A DNA stretch of 41,023 nt from Actinomycetes bacterium (GTDB lineage Bacteria > Actinomycetota > Thermoleophilia > BMS3ABIN01): NCBI GenBank assembly GCA_021790115.1, contig JAJYIM010000017.1:1-41023 (forward strand). The letters run 5' to 3'. Position numbers and translations under genes: made by a program. Below are positions 1 to 8,868 of the stretch, in pieces (the stretch's first letter is position 1; each line of letters starts with the position of its first letter). The notes under the pieces are model-generated. The model was not told where the DNA came from. It made no database searches and saw nothing but the letters and a program-made list of their open reading frames with translations.

Positions 1-182
1 CAGCTAGCCGGCGTCTGCCAATTTAATAAATTGTTTTTTCGCGGGTGTGTTCACATGCCCGGGCGATTGCTTTTGTCTGCAGTAATTTACTGTATGCATC
101 GTGTTTCGGGCGCCTTAAATTACAGGCGCCTTTTTGCCAGGGAGCGTTTCTTCCCCAACCTTTAAAAAGGAAGCCGTCTTTC

Positions 183-1049
183 GTGAGGAACGCCAAATTC
201 CTGATAGCCGGCCTTGCGTTGGAGGTAAGCGCCGCTCCCGGATCCGGTGGTTTTGAGATTCCGGTCCCCTACCGTCCCTTCCTTGTCAACGATACCAAGG
301 CTGACTTCCTGCTTAATTCCCATAGCGATGGCATTCCTGCCTGGGAGGGGGAACTCGTCTTTGATTCTCGCGGCCCCTGGAAGCTGTGGCGTAGCCGGGA
401 AAAATATTTAATCTCCCTCCACAACCTGGCCCAGGGCAAAGACCCGTACCAAATTGCTTTCCTGGATGAAAAATTTAGCAGGGGGGAAACCTTTTTCAAG
501 CCGGAAATTGAAAACAGTTTGCCCCGGTTTTTTCCTTTTAGTTATCCGCTGGACGAGGTCATCGTTGTCAACCGCCTGGCGCTGGGGCAGGGGCTGGAAG
601 TCCATGCCTGCGGCATAGACGACAACGGCGGCGGCATTCTTTTTCTGGGCGCCTCGGGGGCCGGCAAGAGCACGATGTCGAGATTTTGGGAGACAGAGGA
701 CGGCGCTGCTGTTCTTAGCGACGACCGCATCATTGTTACCAGGCAAGATGGCGGCTTTTTTATTCACGGCACCCCCTGGCACGGCGAGGCCGGCCTGGCG
801 GCTGCCGCCGGCGCTCCCCTGAAATCAGTTTTTTTTCTAAAGCACGCCGCCGCCAACAGCCACGGCCGCCTGGGTCCGGGCCAGATCGCGGCGCGGATTA
901 TGGCCACCTGTTTTCCGACTTTCTGGAACCAGGCGGGCATGCAGTTTAGCGCCGGCCTGGCGGCCGAGATCGCGCTGGCCGTGCCTGGCTACGAACTCGG
1001 TTTTGCGCCCGGGCCGGCCGTGGTTGAATATGTCAGAAAGATACCATAA
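183..1049 (+). CDS. HPr-kinase-like P-loop protein (HprK-related)
   Basis: The protein has a Walker A loop GASGAGKST at about residues 156-164 and a following acidic strand LSDDRIIV, the arrangement of HprK/P-type serine kinases. The N-terminal half is not the HPr kinase N-domain but a region typical of HprK-related proteins found near PqqD-like chaperones and S24/S26 peptidases. That context is known for peptide-modification loci; the genes left of the window are not visible. The 3' end overlaps the next gene by 20 bases, suggesting coupled translation. The reading frame is open from GTG at 45. I prefer GTG at 183 because the preceding 46 residues are rich in Cys, Phe and Pro and look non-coding, although the AAGGA before 183 is rather far away (about 11 bases). 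The substrate is unknown; it need not be HPr. Confidence 0.75.
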   Translation: MRNAKFLIAGLALEVSAAPGSGGFEIPVPYRPFLVNDTKADFLLNSHSDGIPAWEGELVFDSRGPWKLWRSREKYLISLHNLAQGKDPYQIAFLDEKFSRGETFFKPEIENSLPRFFPFSYPLDEVIVVNRLALGQGLEVHACGIDDNGGGILFLGASGAGKSTMSRFWETEDGAAVLSDDRIIVTRQDGGFFIHGTPWHGEAGLAAAAGAPLKSVFFLKHAAANSHGRLGPGQIAARIMATCFPTFWNQAGMQFSAGLAAEIALAVPGYELGFAPGPAVVEYVRKIP

Positions 1050-1605
1050 GCCAAAAATTGCAGCGGCGCCGCAAGGGGCGCGCCTCGCCGGTCATGATCT
1101 GGCTGCCTTGGCCGCGGAGGTTATCTCAAAAAGCGGCACATTCTCTTTTCAGGCAACCGGCGCCAGCATGGCCCCCACGATCCGCTCTGGCGAATCTGTC
1201 CTGGTGAGATCGTATGAATTTGACAAGCTGAAGCCGGGTGACATTGTTATGGCTTATCCCCCCAGCGGGCTCATCATCGTTCACCGGGTGGTCGGCCGCA
1301 CGCTGATCGGGGAAGAGCAGGCCGTAATCACCATGGGCGATAATTCGGCCGCAACGGACCTTCCATTAACCGAAAGTGAAATTCTTGGCCGGGTTGTCGC
1401 CGTTTTAAGCCGGGGCCGGAAAGCGGATTTGCAGGGGCGGTTTTGCGCCGGGGGTGGCAGGCTGCTGGCCCTGGTTGAAATGAGGCGCATCCGCATGTCC
1501 GGCTCAGTTTCACAGCAGAGGTGGCGGCGGCGGCTGCTGACGGCAAGCCGCTTGTTGCTAAAGAGGGCTCTCAGACTGGAAATGAGGCTGCAAGCGCGAC
1601 CTTAA
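1030..1605 (+). CDS. S24/S26-fold signal-peptidase-like protease, no membrane anchor
   Basis: A 191-residue protein with the S26 signature GASMAPTI (Ser46 is the expected nucleophile), a second box IVHRVV (His85) and a third TMGDNS. A histidine at the second position instead of lysine is the pattern of the ER/archaeal/SipW type of signal peptidase. Unlike secretory signal peptidases it shows no hydrophobic segment at either end; the C-terminus is strongly basic and looks helical. This fits the soluble S24/S26 proteins encoded beside HprK-like kinases and PqqD proteins, where maturation of a peptide is suspected but not established. ATG at 1030 lies inside the 3' end of the kinase gene; the open frame continues upstream to 1003. 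Confidence 0.8.
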   Translation: MSERYHKPKIAAAPQGARLAGHDLAALAAEVISKSGTFSFQATGASMAPTIRSGESVLVRSYEFDKLKPGDIVMAYPPSGLIIVHRVVGRTLIGEEQAVITMGDNSAATDLPLTESEILGRVVAVLSRGRKADLQGRFCAGGGRLLALVEMRRIRMSGSVSQQRWRRRLLTASRLLLKRALRLEMRLQARP

Positions 1606-1627
1606 TTTATCACAAGCGGCAATCGCA

Positions 1628-3004
1628 TCAGTCGCCGGGCGGCGGCGCCGCCGGGAAATAAGCCGTATCACCAATAGCGTCACGGGCGCTGGCGTAAATT
1701 GTTGTCCGGAACGCTGACACTCCGACCGGAACCTGGTATTTAACCGTCACACTGCTTTGTCCTCCCGGCTGGATGTCACCGACGGCCACGGGCGTGGGGC
1801 TGCTGAGCATAACTCCAAAGGTCGCCGGCGAGGCGAGAATCCGGGTTCCGTAAGCGACGGCGGCGTCCGGCGGCGCGGCGATGGTATACCGCACCGACAG
1901 GAGACCGTTTTGGTAATCCTGGTAGGAACCCCAGAAAGCGGTTTGGGACACCAGCTGAAGTGAAAGTTTTGCCGTCGGGACTGCCGCCGCCATGATATCG
2001 TAGCCGGCCCAGCTGCCGGAAGGATCGTCTTCCCAGACTACTTCGCCGTTGGCAACGGCGGGATAGGCAGGGTTGGTGCTGCGCGGCGCCAGGGTGCTGG
2101 TGATGCCGGTATTGAGGTCTTCCATGAAAATGTCATAAGCAGACGGGCTGGCCGGGTCGGGGTCGTTGCTGCCATCCATCCAGACAACCAGGCTGCCGCT
2201 GATGCGCGCGGACAGCTTGTAAGCGGCGTTATTGGTAAGCAGATGGTCAACGCCGTCGGTGAGGTTCATCCAGTGCAGATTCCACTCGCCGTTTTCATAA
2301 GCGCGCCAGACCACGATATTGCCGCTGATATCAGGGAATTCGTCATCGCCCGGATTGGTGGTGAGCTGCTGCTCCAGGCCGCCATTCAGGTCTTTCTCGA
2401 AAATATCCCAGTTGCCGTTGCGGTAGTCCATCCAGACCACCTTGCTGCCGCTGATGCGCGGCGACCACTGGGCGGCGGCCGTAGGGCTGACCGGCTGGGC
2501 CAGGCCGCCGGAAATGTTTATATAGTAGACCTGGTTGCCGGGGTCGGTTATTGACGTCGAGCTGGAATCGGGATTGTAAACATAGGCTGCCGTGTTGCCG
2601 CTAACGGCTAAAATTCCCTTATCCCCCGGTCCCGTCACCAGCGGCTGGTTGACACCAAGGTGGTTCATATAGAGATTGCCGTTGCCCGTGCTCCAGTCTT
2701 CCCAGATAATGTCGCTGCCGTTGGTAACGGGATTTATCTGGTTGCCGGTTTCGTTATTGGTGATGTCAACTTCACCCGGATTAGAGAGATTGGTCAAATT
2801 ATTTACATAGATTTCGTAATCGCTGGGGCTGGGAAGGTACCGTTTCCAGGTGACAAGGCTGCCGCTGACGTCCGGCCGGCCCTGATGATAACCGCTGGAA
2901 ATCTGGACGGGCGTAACGGCCGTGGCCAGGCCCTGGCCTCCGAGAAGCAAAAGCAGGAAAGCGCTCAAAAAAACTATCAATTTGTATGGAATGCGGCTGG
3001 GCAT
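1628..3004 (-). CDS. Secreted TolB-like beta-propeller protein with C-terminal extra domain
   Basis: A 458-residue protein with an N-terminal signal peptide (hydrophobic run about residues 9-28, then ATA). It is followed by about six repeats of the form SGxxVVWxDxxNGxWDI, the TolB/WD40-like propeller pattern, to about residue 340. Residues about 345-458 form a separate domain that begins LSLQLVSQTAFWGSYQDY and contains the motif YASARD. The same domain ends the propeller protein at 18450-20849. ATG at 3004 has GGAG six bases upstream. The gene converges with the protease gene, leaving a 22-base gap. It probably acts outside the membrane; the ligand is unknown. No sortase motif or C-terminal membrane helix is visible. 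Confidence 0.75.
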   Translation of the reverse strand: MPSRIPYKLIVFLSAFLLLLLGGQGLATAVTPVQISSGYHQGRPDVSGSLVTWKRYLPSPSDYEIYVNNLTNLSNPGEVDITNNETGNQINPVTNGSDIIWEDWSTGNGNLYMNHLGVNQPLVTGPGDKGILAVSGNTAAYVYNPDSSSTSITDPGNQVYYINISGGLAQPVSPTAAAQWSPRISGSKVVWMDYRNGNWDIFEKDLNGGLEQQLTTNPGDDEFPDISGNIVVWRAYENGEWNLHWMNLTDGVDHLLTNNAAYKLSARISGSLVVWMDGSNDPDPASPSAYDIFMEDLNTGITSTLAPRSTNPAYPAVANGEVVWEDDPSGSWAGYDIMAAAVPTAKLSLQLVSQTAFWGSYQDYQNGLLSVRYTIAAPPDAAVAYGTRILASPATFGVMLSSPTPVAVGDIQPGGQSSVTVKYQVPVGVSAFRTTIYASARDAIGDTAYFPAAPPPGD

Positions 3005-3116
3005 CTGCGTCTCCGGCTGTCTTGACTTGCCTGACCTGAGGCGGGAATCCTTCCCATTGTACCCCGCCCGGGAAGAAACGTAAATGGAGAAAGCCTTTCT
3101 GCTATTCTGTTAGAAA

Positions 3117-5168
3117 TCAGCTGTATCTAATTGCCAGTTTTTTGGCCGTCGCGGCGACCAGCCGGCGCGGCTCCGCCGGCGACAGCACGATTGCCTCGCC
3201 GCCGTATTTAAGGACTTCCCTGGCCAGCCATTCATGGTTAAAATAGGGTATTTCATCAACAAGGCTGCCGTCTTCAAGCATCACCGCAGCCGGCATCCTT
3301 TCATTTACAAACCGGGCGGCGGCCGCCGAGAAATGCACACGCGCAACGAGCGGCGCCTCGCTGCCGGAGGGAAACTGCGCGTGGCGGTAACGGTCCAGAT
3401 CAATTTCGCGGGGTTGAAAGCGCTCGTCAAGAAGGGCGGCTTGTTTTATCATCCGGAAGCGGAAAATGCGCTCGGCCCCGGCCCGGCGGCAGAAGGAAAC
3501 CACGTAGCGCTCGCTACCGCGGCCGATGATCAGATAAGGCTCAATCCGGCGCTTGCGGGGCCGGTCGCTTGTCTCGGACAGAAAATCGATCTCGACCAGC
3601 CGGTGCTCTTCAATTCCCCTGGCGATGACGCCGGCGGTTGCGTCATCCCTGCCGGCCTCATGAACAATGATAGTTTGTCCATCGTCGACGCCGCCGCTGG
3701 CCTCGATGATTTTCATGCGGGCGCTCTTCAGTGAGCTGCTGCCCTGAGGCGCATGTTCTCCTACCAGGTCAATCGCCAAAAGTAGCGCCCGCGCTTCCAG
3801 CGGCGACAGGCGGGCGGGCTTTTTGAGCAGGTGGCCGTAAACGCAGCGCTCCACCCGCAATCTGCCGTCCTCGATATAAGCTTCAACCAGATAGGCGCCG
3901 GCGTCGATGCACACCAGCAGCAGCAGGTCGGTGTCCTGTTTGAGGCTGCCGATGCTCTCATAGCCGAGCCTGTCCGCCACTTCAGCCGCGGCGAGCTCGA
4001 TACTCTCCGCATCACCCAGGCGGTCTGTAAGATAAGCGCTAAGTGTCGACAGCCTGGTGAAGCGCTCCGGTTTGACCTGGCCGGGCGAGCCGGCTTCCGA
4101 CTGCGGCGGCTGTTTTACCGCCGCGGCCTTAATGGGCTTTGGTTGACCGCTATGCCGGGCTGCGATTGTTTCCAGCAGCTTGCCCATCATTTGCCTTAAG
4201 AACGCAGGTTTGATCAAGGTTGCATCGGATTCCATCCCCAGCACCAGCGAGCAGAGCTGTTTTTCATCTGTGTAGGCGGTGGCAAAGAGCGTCTCGCCAT
4301 CCCCGCCGGGCTCAAAGCTGCCGCAATGACCCAGCTCTCGCTCTATCCTCCAACTGATACGGGGGGAAAGGCTGACAACAGCCCTGCCTTTCGCCGGCCC
4401 CAATTGCCATGGCTCAAGGTTTTGGTAATGGCGCGGGTCAAAGTCTTCGGGCAGGATGAAATCGTGCGTTTTTCGAGTGGCGTTGTGAATTTTTCCCCCG
4501 ATGCGGCCCAGCTTGAAAACCCTGATGCCGGAGCGCTCATGGGAAAATCCGACCATGTACCAGTCTCCCCTTGAGATCATCAAGGCATACGGATCAACCC
4601 GGCGCTCTTCGGTCCTGTTTCGCGCCGCGGCGTGGTATTTAAAAACAATACTCTTGTTTTGAGCAATGGCATGCTCAATTTTCGCCAGGCGGCCGGCGGC
4701 GGCCCTGTCAATCGCCATTGGCAACAGGTTCAGGCTGATGTAATTTGGCTCCAGCGCCTCCAGCGGGCTGCCCGCCGCCAGAGCCAGCCCCTGAAGCGCC
4801 AGCCGCAACACATTGCTGTAGGCAAACTGGCCTTCCAGCAGCCAGAGGCAGGCGTTAAGCGCGGCCATCTCCGCCGATGAGAAATCAATTGGCGGCAGGC
4901 GGTAGTTTTCCGGCGGCAGCCAGTAGCGGGCGCTGCCGAGGAACTTGCCGCTCTGGCTTTCGTTGCCATCGCTCATGATTTCGATTCCCAGCCGGAGGAG
5001 TTCCGCCCGGTCGGCGTAAAAACGCCTGCTGAAGGTGTCATCGCTCATGCCGGCGTATTCTTCGACGCTGCGGCGGATATCCCACGCAGATGCCTTTCTG
5101 CCGGAAGCAGACATTAAACAGGCAACCAGTGACAGCTGCCGGATCAGTTTTCCTTTGTCAGACGAGAT
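3117..5168 (-). CDS. pafBC: PafB-PafC-type fusion: tandem WYL-domain transcriptional regulator
   Basis: A single protein of about 683 residues contains two copies of the HTH-WYL arrangement. The first WYL domain includes RRVDPYALMISRGDWYMVGF. The second includes RRIEPYLIIGRGSERYVVSF. Each is followed by the WCX-type C-terminal extension. Fused or adjacent PafB and PafC activate the LexA/RecA-independent DNA-damage response in actinobacteria. The first ATG in frame (5114) would cut off the first helix of the HTH: the frame continues upstream as KLIRQLSLVACLM, as expected for this family. No ATG, GTG or TTG exists between the upstream stop and 5114. An excellent AAGGAG (5175-5180) lies six bases before an ATC codon at 5168, which I take as the start. 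The gene faces away from the addBA group, consistent with a role in repair. Confidence 0.85.
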   Translation of the reverse strand: MSSDKGKLIRQLSLVACLMSASGRKASAWDIRRSVEEYAGMSDDTFSRRFYADRAELLRLGIEIMSDGNESQSGKFLGSARYWLPPENYRLPPIDFSSAEMAALNACLWLLEGQFAYSNVLRLALQGLALAAGSPLEALEPNYISLNLLPMAIDRAAAGRLAKIEHAIAQNKSIVFKYHAAARNRTEERRVDPYALMISRGDWYMVGFSHERSGIRVFKLGRIGGKIHNATRKTHDFILPEDFDPRHYQNLEPWQLGPAKGRAVVSLSPRISWRIERELGHCGSFEPGGDGETLFATAYTDEKQLCSLVLGMESDATLIKPAFLRQMMGKLLETIAARHSGQPKPIKAAAVKQPPQSEAGSPGQVKPERFTRLSTLSAYLTDRLGDAESIELAAAEVADRLGYESIGSLKQDTDLLLLVCIDAGAYLVEAYIEDGRLRVERCVYGHLLKKPARLSPLEARALLLAIDLVGEHAPQGSSSLKSARMKIIEASGGVDDGQTIIVHEAGRDDATAGVIARGIEEHRLVEIDFLSETSDRPRKRRIEPYLIIGRGSERYVVSFCRRAGAERIFRFRMIKQAALLDERFQPREIDLDRYRHAQFPSGSEAPLVARVHFSAAAARFVNERMPAAVMLEDGSLVDEIPYFNHEWLAREVLKYGGEAIVLSPAEPRRLVAATAKKLAIRYS

Positions 5169-5216
5169 GCCCTGCTCCTTCTGGAAAACCCAAGCTGCGG
5201 CCGGCGTAGATTTATC

Positions 5217-5238
5217 TGTCCGGGCCGGCGGTTATGAT
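5217..5238 (+). promoter_or_regulatory. Candidate PafBC-dependent (RecA-NDp-like) promoter
   Basis: The sequence reads TGTC (5217-5220), then 12 bases, then TATGAT (5233-5238). The known actinobacterial RecA-independent DNA-damage promoter has TTGTCRGTG, eight bases, then TAnnnT, which places TGTC exactly 12 bases from TAnnnT. The first part here, CTGTCCGGG, matches six of nine positions. It lies in the gap between the pafBC regulator and the genes leading to addB/addA. The motif is short, so a chance match is possible. Confidence 0.35.
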
Positions 5239-5279
5239 TGCATTCAGATTGTAGTCCTTAACCGACCAACGGGGAAGCG

Positions 5280-5501
5280 ATGAGCGCAGAATTGTATTCC
5301 GATCTGTGGTTTGTTTTTGGGGTGGCCTGCCTGGTGGCAGGCGGGCTGGGGACGGCATACTGGCTGTGGCTGACGGGGGCGCCCGAAGAGCCTGCTTCCG
5401 TTGGCACCGATGAAGACTTGCCGGCTGATCCCTGTACCGGCAGCGCCGGCTTGTTCTGCTTCGCTTGCCGGGAAGACAGGCGTAGGAAGACAAGCGTATA
5501 A
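5280..5501 (+). CDS. Small membrane protein of unknown function
   Basis: A 73-residue protein with one clear hydrophobic segment at about residues 10-31 (FVFGVACLVAGGLGTAYWL) and a short acidic then cysteine-containing tail ending in RRRKTSV. GGGGAAGC just before ATG 5280 can serve as ribosome-binding site. It is the first gene after the pafBC divergence point and precedes a second small gene and addB, so it may belong to the same transcript. I do not recognise the family. The coding case rests on the start context and the membrane segment; the opposite strand also has open frames. Confidence 0.45.
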   Translation: MSAELYSDLWFVFGVACLVAGGLGTAYWLWLTGAPEEPASVGTDEDLPADPCTGSAGLFCFACREDRRRKTSV

Positions 5502-5545
5502 TTTAAGCCAAATCAGGCGGGGGCAATTGACGTGAGGAGGCAAAT

Positions 5546-5689
5546 ATGAAGCTTACCACTTTTCTTTATCGCATGGCCCGCCTTTCCCGGGACGCCGAGG
5601 TCATTGCCTCTGGCAACCCGAAAAAGATGGCGCGCCGCGCCAGAAACAAGTACCTCGGCCGCAAGCTTCTCTGGCGGCTGTTTAAATGA
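5546..5689 (+). CDS. Small basic protein, 47 residues
   Basis: A very short gene with a textbook start: AGGAGG at 5535-5540, five bases before ATG 5546. The product begins MKLTTFLYRMARLSRD and contains SGNPKKMARRARNKYLGRK, ending in LWRLFK. It is strongly basic and predicted helical. From memory, short proteins of this kind (an N-terminal amphipathic helix, then a K/R-rich stretch with GNPKK) occur in various Gram-positive bacteria and phages with no assigned role; this was not checked by search. It sits 84 bases before addB. Nucleic-acid or membrane binding would fit the charge but is only a guess. Confidence 0.65.
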   Translation: MKLTTFLYRMARLSRDAEVIASGNPKKMARRARNKYLGRKLLWRLFK

Positions 5690-5772
5690 GGTTGGGCGGC
5701 GGCCTCCCAGGCCCGCTGCACTTCTGCTTCGATTGAGCGTGCTTAAGTTTCGCAACGCCCTGGAGACGATCA

Positions 5773-8700
5773 TTGTCTTTTAGTATTATATGTGGTCCAG
5801 CGGGATCGGGCAAAACCACGCGCGCCATCGAGGCCTTTCTCGCCGCGCTTGACCGTGGCGACAACCCGGTGTTCATAGCCCCCAGCGGCCCGGATGCGCG
5901 GCATTTTCACCGGCAGATCTTGCGATCTGCCGGTGACGGGGCAGCTCCGGGAGTTTTATCAGGCGGCAGGGTAACTACCTTCGCCGGCCTCTGCTCGGCC
6001 ATTCTGACTGCCAGCGAGCCAGAAACCAGGATCATCGGCGCCAACGAGCGATTCCTGATCCAGCAAGCAATTGTCGATTCCACGAACCTCAAGGCCCTGT
6101 CCCGGTCTGCTTCGTTTGACGGCTTTGTCCGCGCTTTCGGAAAGCTGGCAGCCGAGTTGGCGTCACTGGGGGTAAACGCCGCCGGTTTGGGCAAGATCCT
6201 CCGCTCGTGGGCCGGTGGCGACGAGTGGCGGCAGGGGCTCAACAAAGACCTTTTCCGTTTGCTCGAGCGTTACGAGGCCGTGTTGGCGGATACCAGGATC
6301 AGCGATGGCGAGCGGGCGCAGCGGCGCGTGCTGGCCGTGTTGGACAGTGACGCGGACGCCTTGGGGCACAGGTCTGTCATCATTGACGGGTTTTGGGATT
6401 TCACGCCGCTTGAGCACGATCTGATTGCGCAGCTGCGCCACACGGCGGATGAAGTCATCGTCACCTTGCCGTATGTTCCCGACCATCCGGCCTACATGGC
6501 GCCATCATACCACTTAAAGCGACTTAATCAACTGGCAAACAGCGAGCCTTTGCTGCTGGAGCCGCCCAGCAAAACCGGCCGCAGCCCCGCCCTTGACCAT
6601 CTGGCCGCCAGCCTTTTTAAAGAGGAGCCGGCCAGGGTGCCGGCGGCTGGCAGTCTGCAAGTCCTGACCGCCGCCGGCTCTCGCGGCCAGGCGGAGATTG
6701 TCGCCGCCGAGGTCCTCAGGCTCTGGCGGGAAGGCCAGGACCTCGACGGGATCGCTGTTATGGGCCGCAGTCTCGGCCCCGATCTCTACGAAATATCCGC
6801 GGTCATGGAGGCGTACGGCATTCCCCACGAGCTTGCCGCGCCGCTGCCGTTGGCCCTGACGGCGGTGGGCAAGACGGCACTGGCCTTGCTTGATTTTGCC
6901 GGCGGCAGCCGGTCGCGAGCGAGCCTGCTTGCATATCTGCGCAGCCCCCTGTCAGATCTGCCACTCTCAAGCGTTGACGAGTTTGACAGACATTGCCGGC
7001 GTCACGGGATTGAAGCGTCGGGTGATCTTTTTGATGAATGGCGGCTATTTGGCGGCCGTCCACTTAACGAAATCAGCCGCTTGACAGGCGCGGCGGCAAA
7101 AGGAGCCGGGGAGCTGGGCAGCGAGCTTTGCGGTTTCCTTCAAGGCTTGCTTACGGGTCCGGGGCCCGGGACCGGTTCTTCTGCGGCAACCCTGAAATGC
7201 GACTTGCCCGCTCTGGAAAGCCTGCAGTCGTTGTGTCAGGAAGCCGGAAAGATCGGGCAAGCGTTTGCGGGCAACGGTTATCATACGCCGCAAGGGGGCG
7301 ATGGCGCCGTCCGGGTCCTAACGCAGGCTATCAGGCAGGCGGTGGCGAGAGCGCCCGCGGCAAGAAGCCGGCACTGTGTCCGCATCCTCGACCCGCACCG
7401 GATTCTCAACCAGCTCTTTGACATCGTATTTGTGTGTGGGATGGTGGAAAAACAGTTCCCCAATCTTGGCCGCGAGGATTCTTTTTTTCCCGACAGCGAG
7501 CGCCGCGAGCTTGCCGTCAAATATGGCCTCGGCCTGGGTAGCCGCGAGCGCCGGCTTGATCAGGAGCGCTTCCTTTATTTTCGCACCTTGAGCCGCGCCC
7601 GGCGGCGTGCTTATCTCTGCTTTCCCTACTGTGACAAAGAAGGCAAGCCATCAATATCTTCGCTGTTTGTTGATGACACTACCCGGCTTTACGACAAAGA
7701 CTCGGCCACGGTCAGGGAAAGGAAAATCGGCGACCGTGTTTTTCCACCTGGTGAAGCGCCGACCACAGGCGAGGCAATCCGCTCGTTGGCCGCCTGGTCC
7801 CGGAACCAGGGCGGCGATTCAAAAAAGGAGCTGATTGGCAGCAATCCGGCCGGGCTCGGGAAGCGCTTGGCGGCGTGCCTGAGCGTTGGCCTGGCGCCGG
7901 ACGCGGTAATCTCCGACCGGGAGATAATCTCAACACTTGAAAAAAGGGCTGGTTTCCAGGTTACGGGGCTGCAAACCTACCTGCGCTGCCCGTTCCGTTA
8001 TTTTGTCGAAACCGTGCTGGCGCCGGCGGAGATAACGCCGCTCGCCCACGGGCTCAAGCGCGGCCGCGTGATTCACGACATCCTCTGCAGGTTCGGCTCC
8101 CAGCTGAAGCGGTCGGGCCTCTATCTGAATGCCGAGGCTACGCAAACGCAAATCGATGAAGTCAGGCGCCAGATGTCAGCTTTCATCGAAGAAGAATTTG
8201 TGGAGGCAGGTTCCGATCTTGCCACGATAATTCTCAAAAGCGAGCTTGAATTCCATCTCAACCGTTACATTGACAGGGAGATAGCAACTGACCGGAAACT
8301 AAAGTACTTTGATTTCGAGGTTGGATTTGGCGGCGCCCCCGGCAAGTGCGGCGGCAAGAGCAACACGGAAAACGTTTTACCCATGGGCGACTTTCATCTT
8401 ATCGGCAGGCTTGACCGCGTCGATTGGGAGGGCAGCAGCAGCCGCGCCCTGGTCATCGACTTTAAATCGTCAAGGTCAGCGACTTCCCAGTCCGACTTCG
8501 AGAAGCGAAAGGAGATCCAGATTCCCCTGTACATCCTGGCGCTCAGGGAGGCTTTTGGCCTGGAGCCGGTCGGAGGCGAGTACTATGCGCTCCGTGGCGA
8601 TAAAAGGGCCGGCCTCTACCTGGCGGGATGCGAGGATATCATCGGAGCGGCGTCGGCCCGGACCGCCGGTAAGGACATCGTTGACCGGGAGCAGTTTGAA

Positions 8701-8868
8701 GAGCACTTGGCGATGGCTAAAACAATGGCGCGCGAGGCGGCGGCCGGAATCCGCTGCGGGGATTTCCGCGCGCAGCCCTTGGACAAAAAGGATTGTGAGT
8801 GGTGCAGCCTGGATGGCGTCTGCCGCCTGGCTGCCGCCCATAGGCCGGAAGCCGGCGGCGATGGCTAA
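5773..8868 (+). CDS. addB: AddB-type helicase-nuclease subunit with Fe-S nuclease domain
   Basis: A 1031-residue protein. It starts with a Walker A motif GPAGSGKT (residues 8-15) in a UvrD/Rep-like fold that otherwise lacks standard helicase motifs, as in AddB. The C-terminal third is a PD-(D/E)XK nuclease: GRVIHDIL, LDRVDWEG and VIDFKSS carry the catalytic positions. Four cysteines (Cys739 in CPFRYF, and Cys1008, Cys1011 and Cys1017 in CEWCSLDGVC) match the iron-sulfur staple of AddB. The AddAB complex resects double-strand breaks for RecA loading. The start is TTG 5773 with GGAG seven bases upstream. It overlaps addA by eight bases, indicating translational coupling. Confidence 0.9.
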   Translation: MSFSIICGPAGSGKTTRAIEAFLAALDRGDNPVFIAPSGPDARHFHRQILRSAGDGAAPGVLSGGRVTTFAGLCSAILTASEPETRIIGANERFLIQQAIVDSTNLKALSRSASFDGFVRAFGKLAAELASLGVNAAGLGKILRSWAGGDEWRQGLNKDLFRLLERYEAVLADTRISDGERAQRRVLAVLDSDADALGHRSVIIDGFWDFTPLEHDLIAQLRHTADEVIVTLPYVPDHPAYMAPSYHLKRLNQLANSEPLLLEPPSKTGRSPALDHLAASLFKEEPARVPAAGSLQVLTAAGSRGQAEIVAAEVLRLWREGQDLDGIAVMGRSLGPDLYEISAVMEAYGIPHELAAPLPLALTAVGKTALALLDFAGGSRSRASLLAYLRSPLSDLPLSSVDEFDRHCRRHGIEASGDLFDEWRLFGGRPLNEISRLTGAAAKGAGELGSELCGFLQGLLTGPGPGTGSSAATLKCDLPALESLQSLCQEAGKIGQAFAGNGYHTPQGGDGAVRVLTQAIRQAVARAPAARSRHCVRILDPHRILNQLFDIVFVCGMVEKQFPNLGREDSFFPDSERRELAVKYGLGLGSRERRLDQERFLYFRTLSRARRRAYLCFPYCDKEGKPSISSLFVDDTTRLYDKDSATVRERKIGDRVFPPGEAPTTGEAIRSLAAWSRNQGGDSKKELIGSNPAGLGKRLAACLSVGLAPDAVISDREIISTLEKRAGFQVTGLQTYLRCPFRYFVETVLAPAEITPLAHGLKRGRVIHDILCRFGSQLKRSGLYLNAEATQTQIDEVRRQMSAFIEEEFVEAGSDLATIILKSELEFHLNRYIDREIATDRKLKYFDFEVGFGGAPGKCGGKSNTENVLPMGDFHLIGRLDRVDWEGSSSRALVIDFKSSRSATSQSDFEKRKEIQIPLYILALREAFGLEPVGGEYYALRGDKRAGLYLAGCEDIIGAASARTAGKDIVDREQFEEHLAMAKTMAREAAAGIRCGDFRAQPLDKKDCEWCSLDGVCRLAAAHRPEAGGDG

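Noticed and set aside
5117-5140. PafBC-type promoter motif on the minus strand (CTGTCACTG, eight bases, TTTAAT)
   Set aside because: The -10 part does not fit TAnnnT, and the site lies inside pafBC coding sequence if the ATC start is right.
8309-8860. Upstream extension of the addA frame by 184 codons
   Set aside because: It overlaps the nuclease domain of addB, where the addB frame has clear motifs. ATG 8861 begins MAKKIKLTPQQRRAIE, the normal helicase start.
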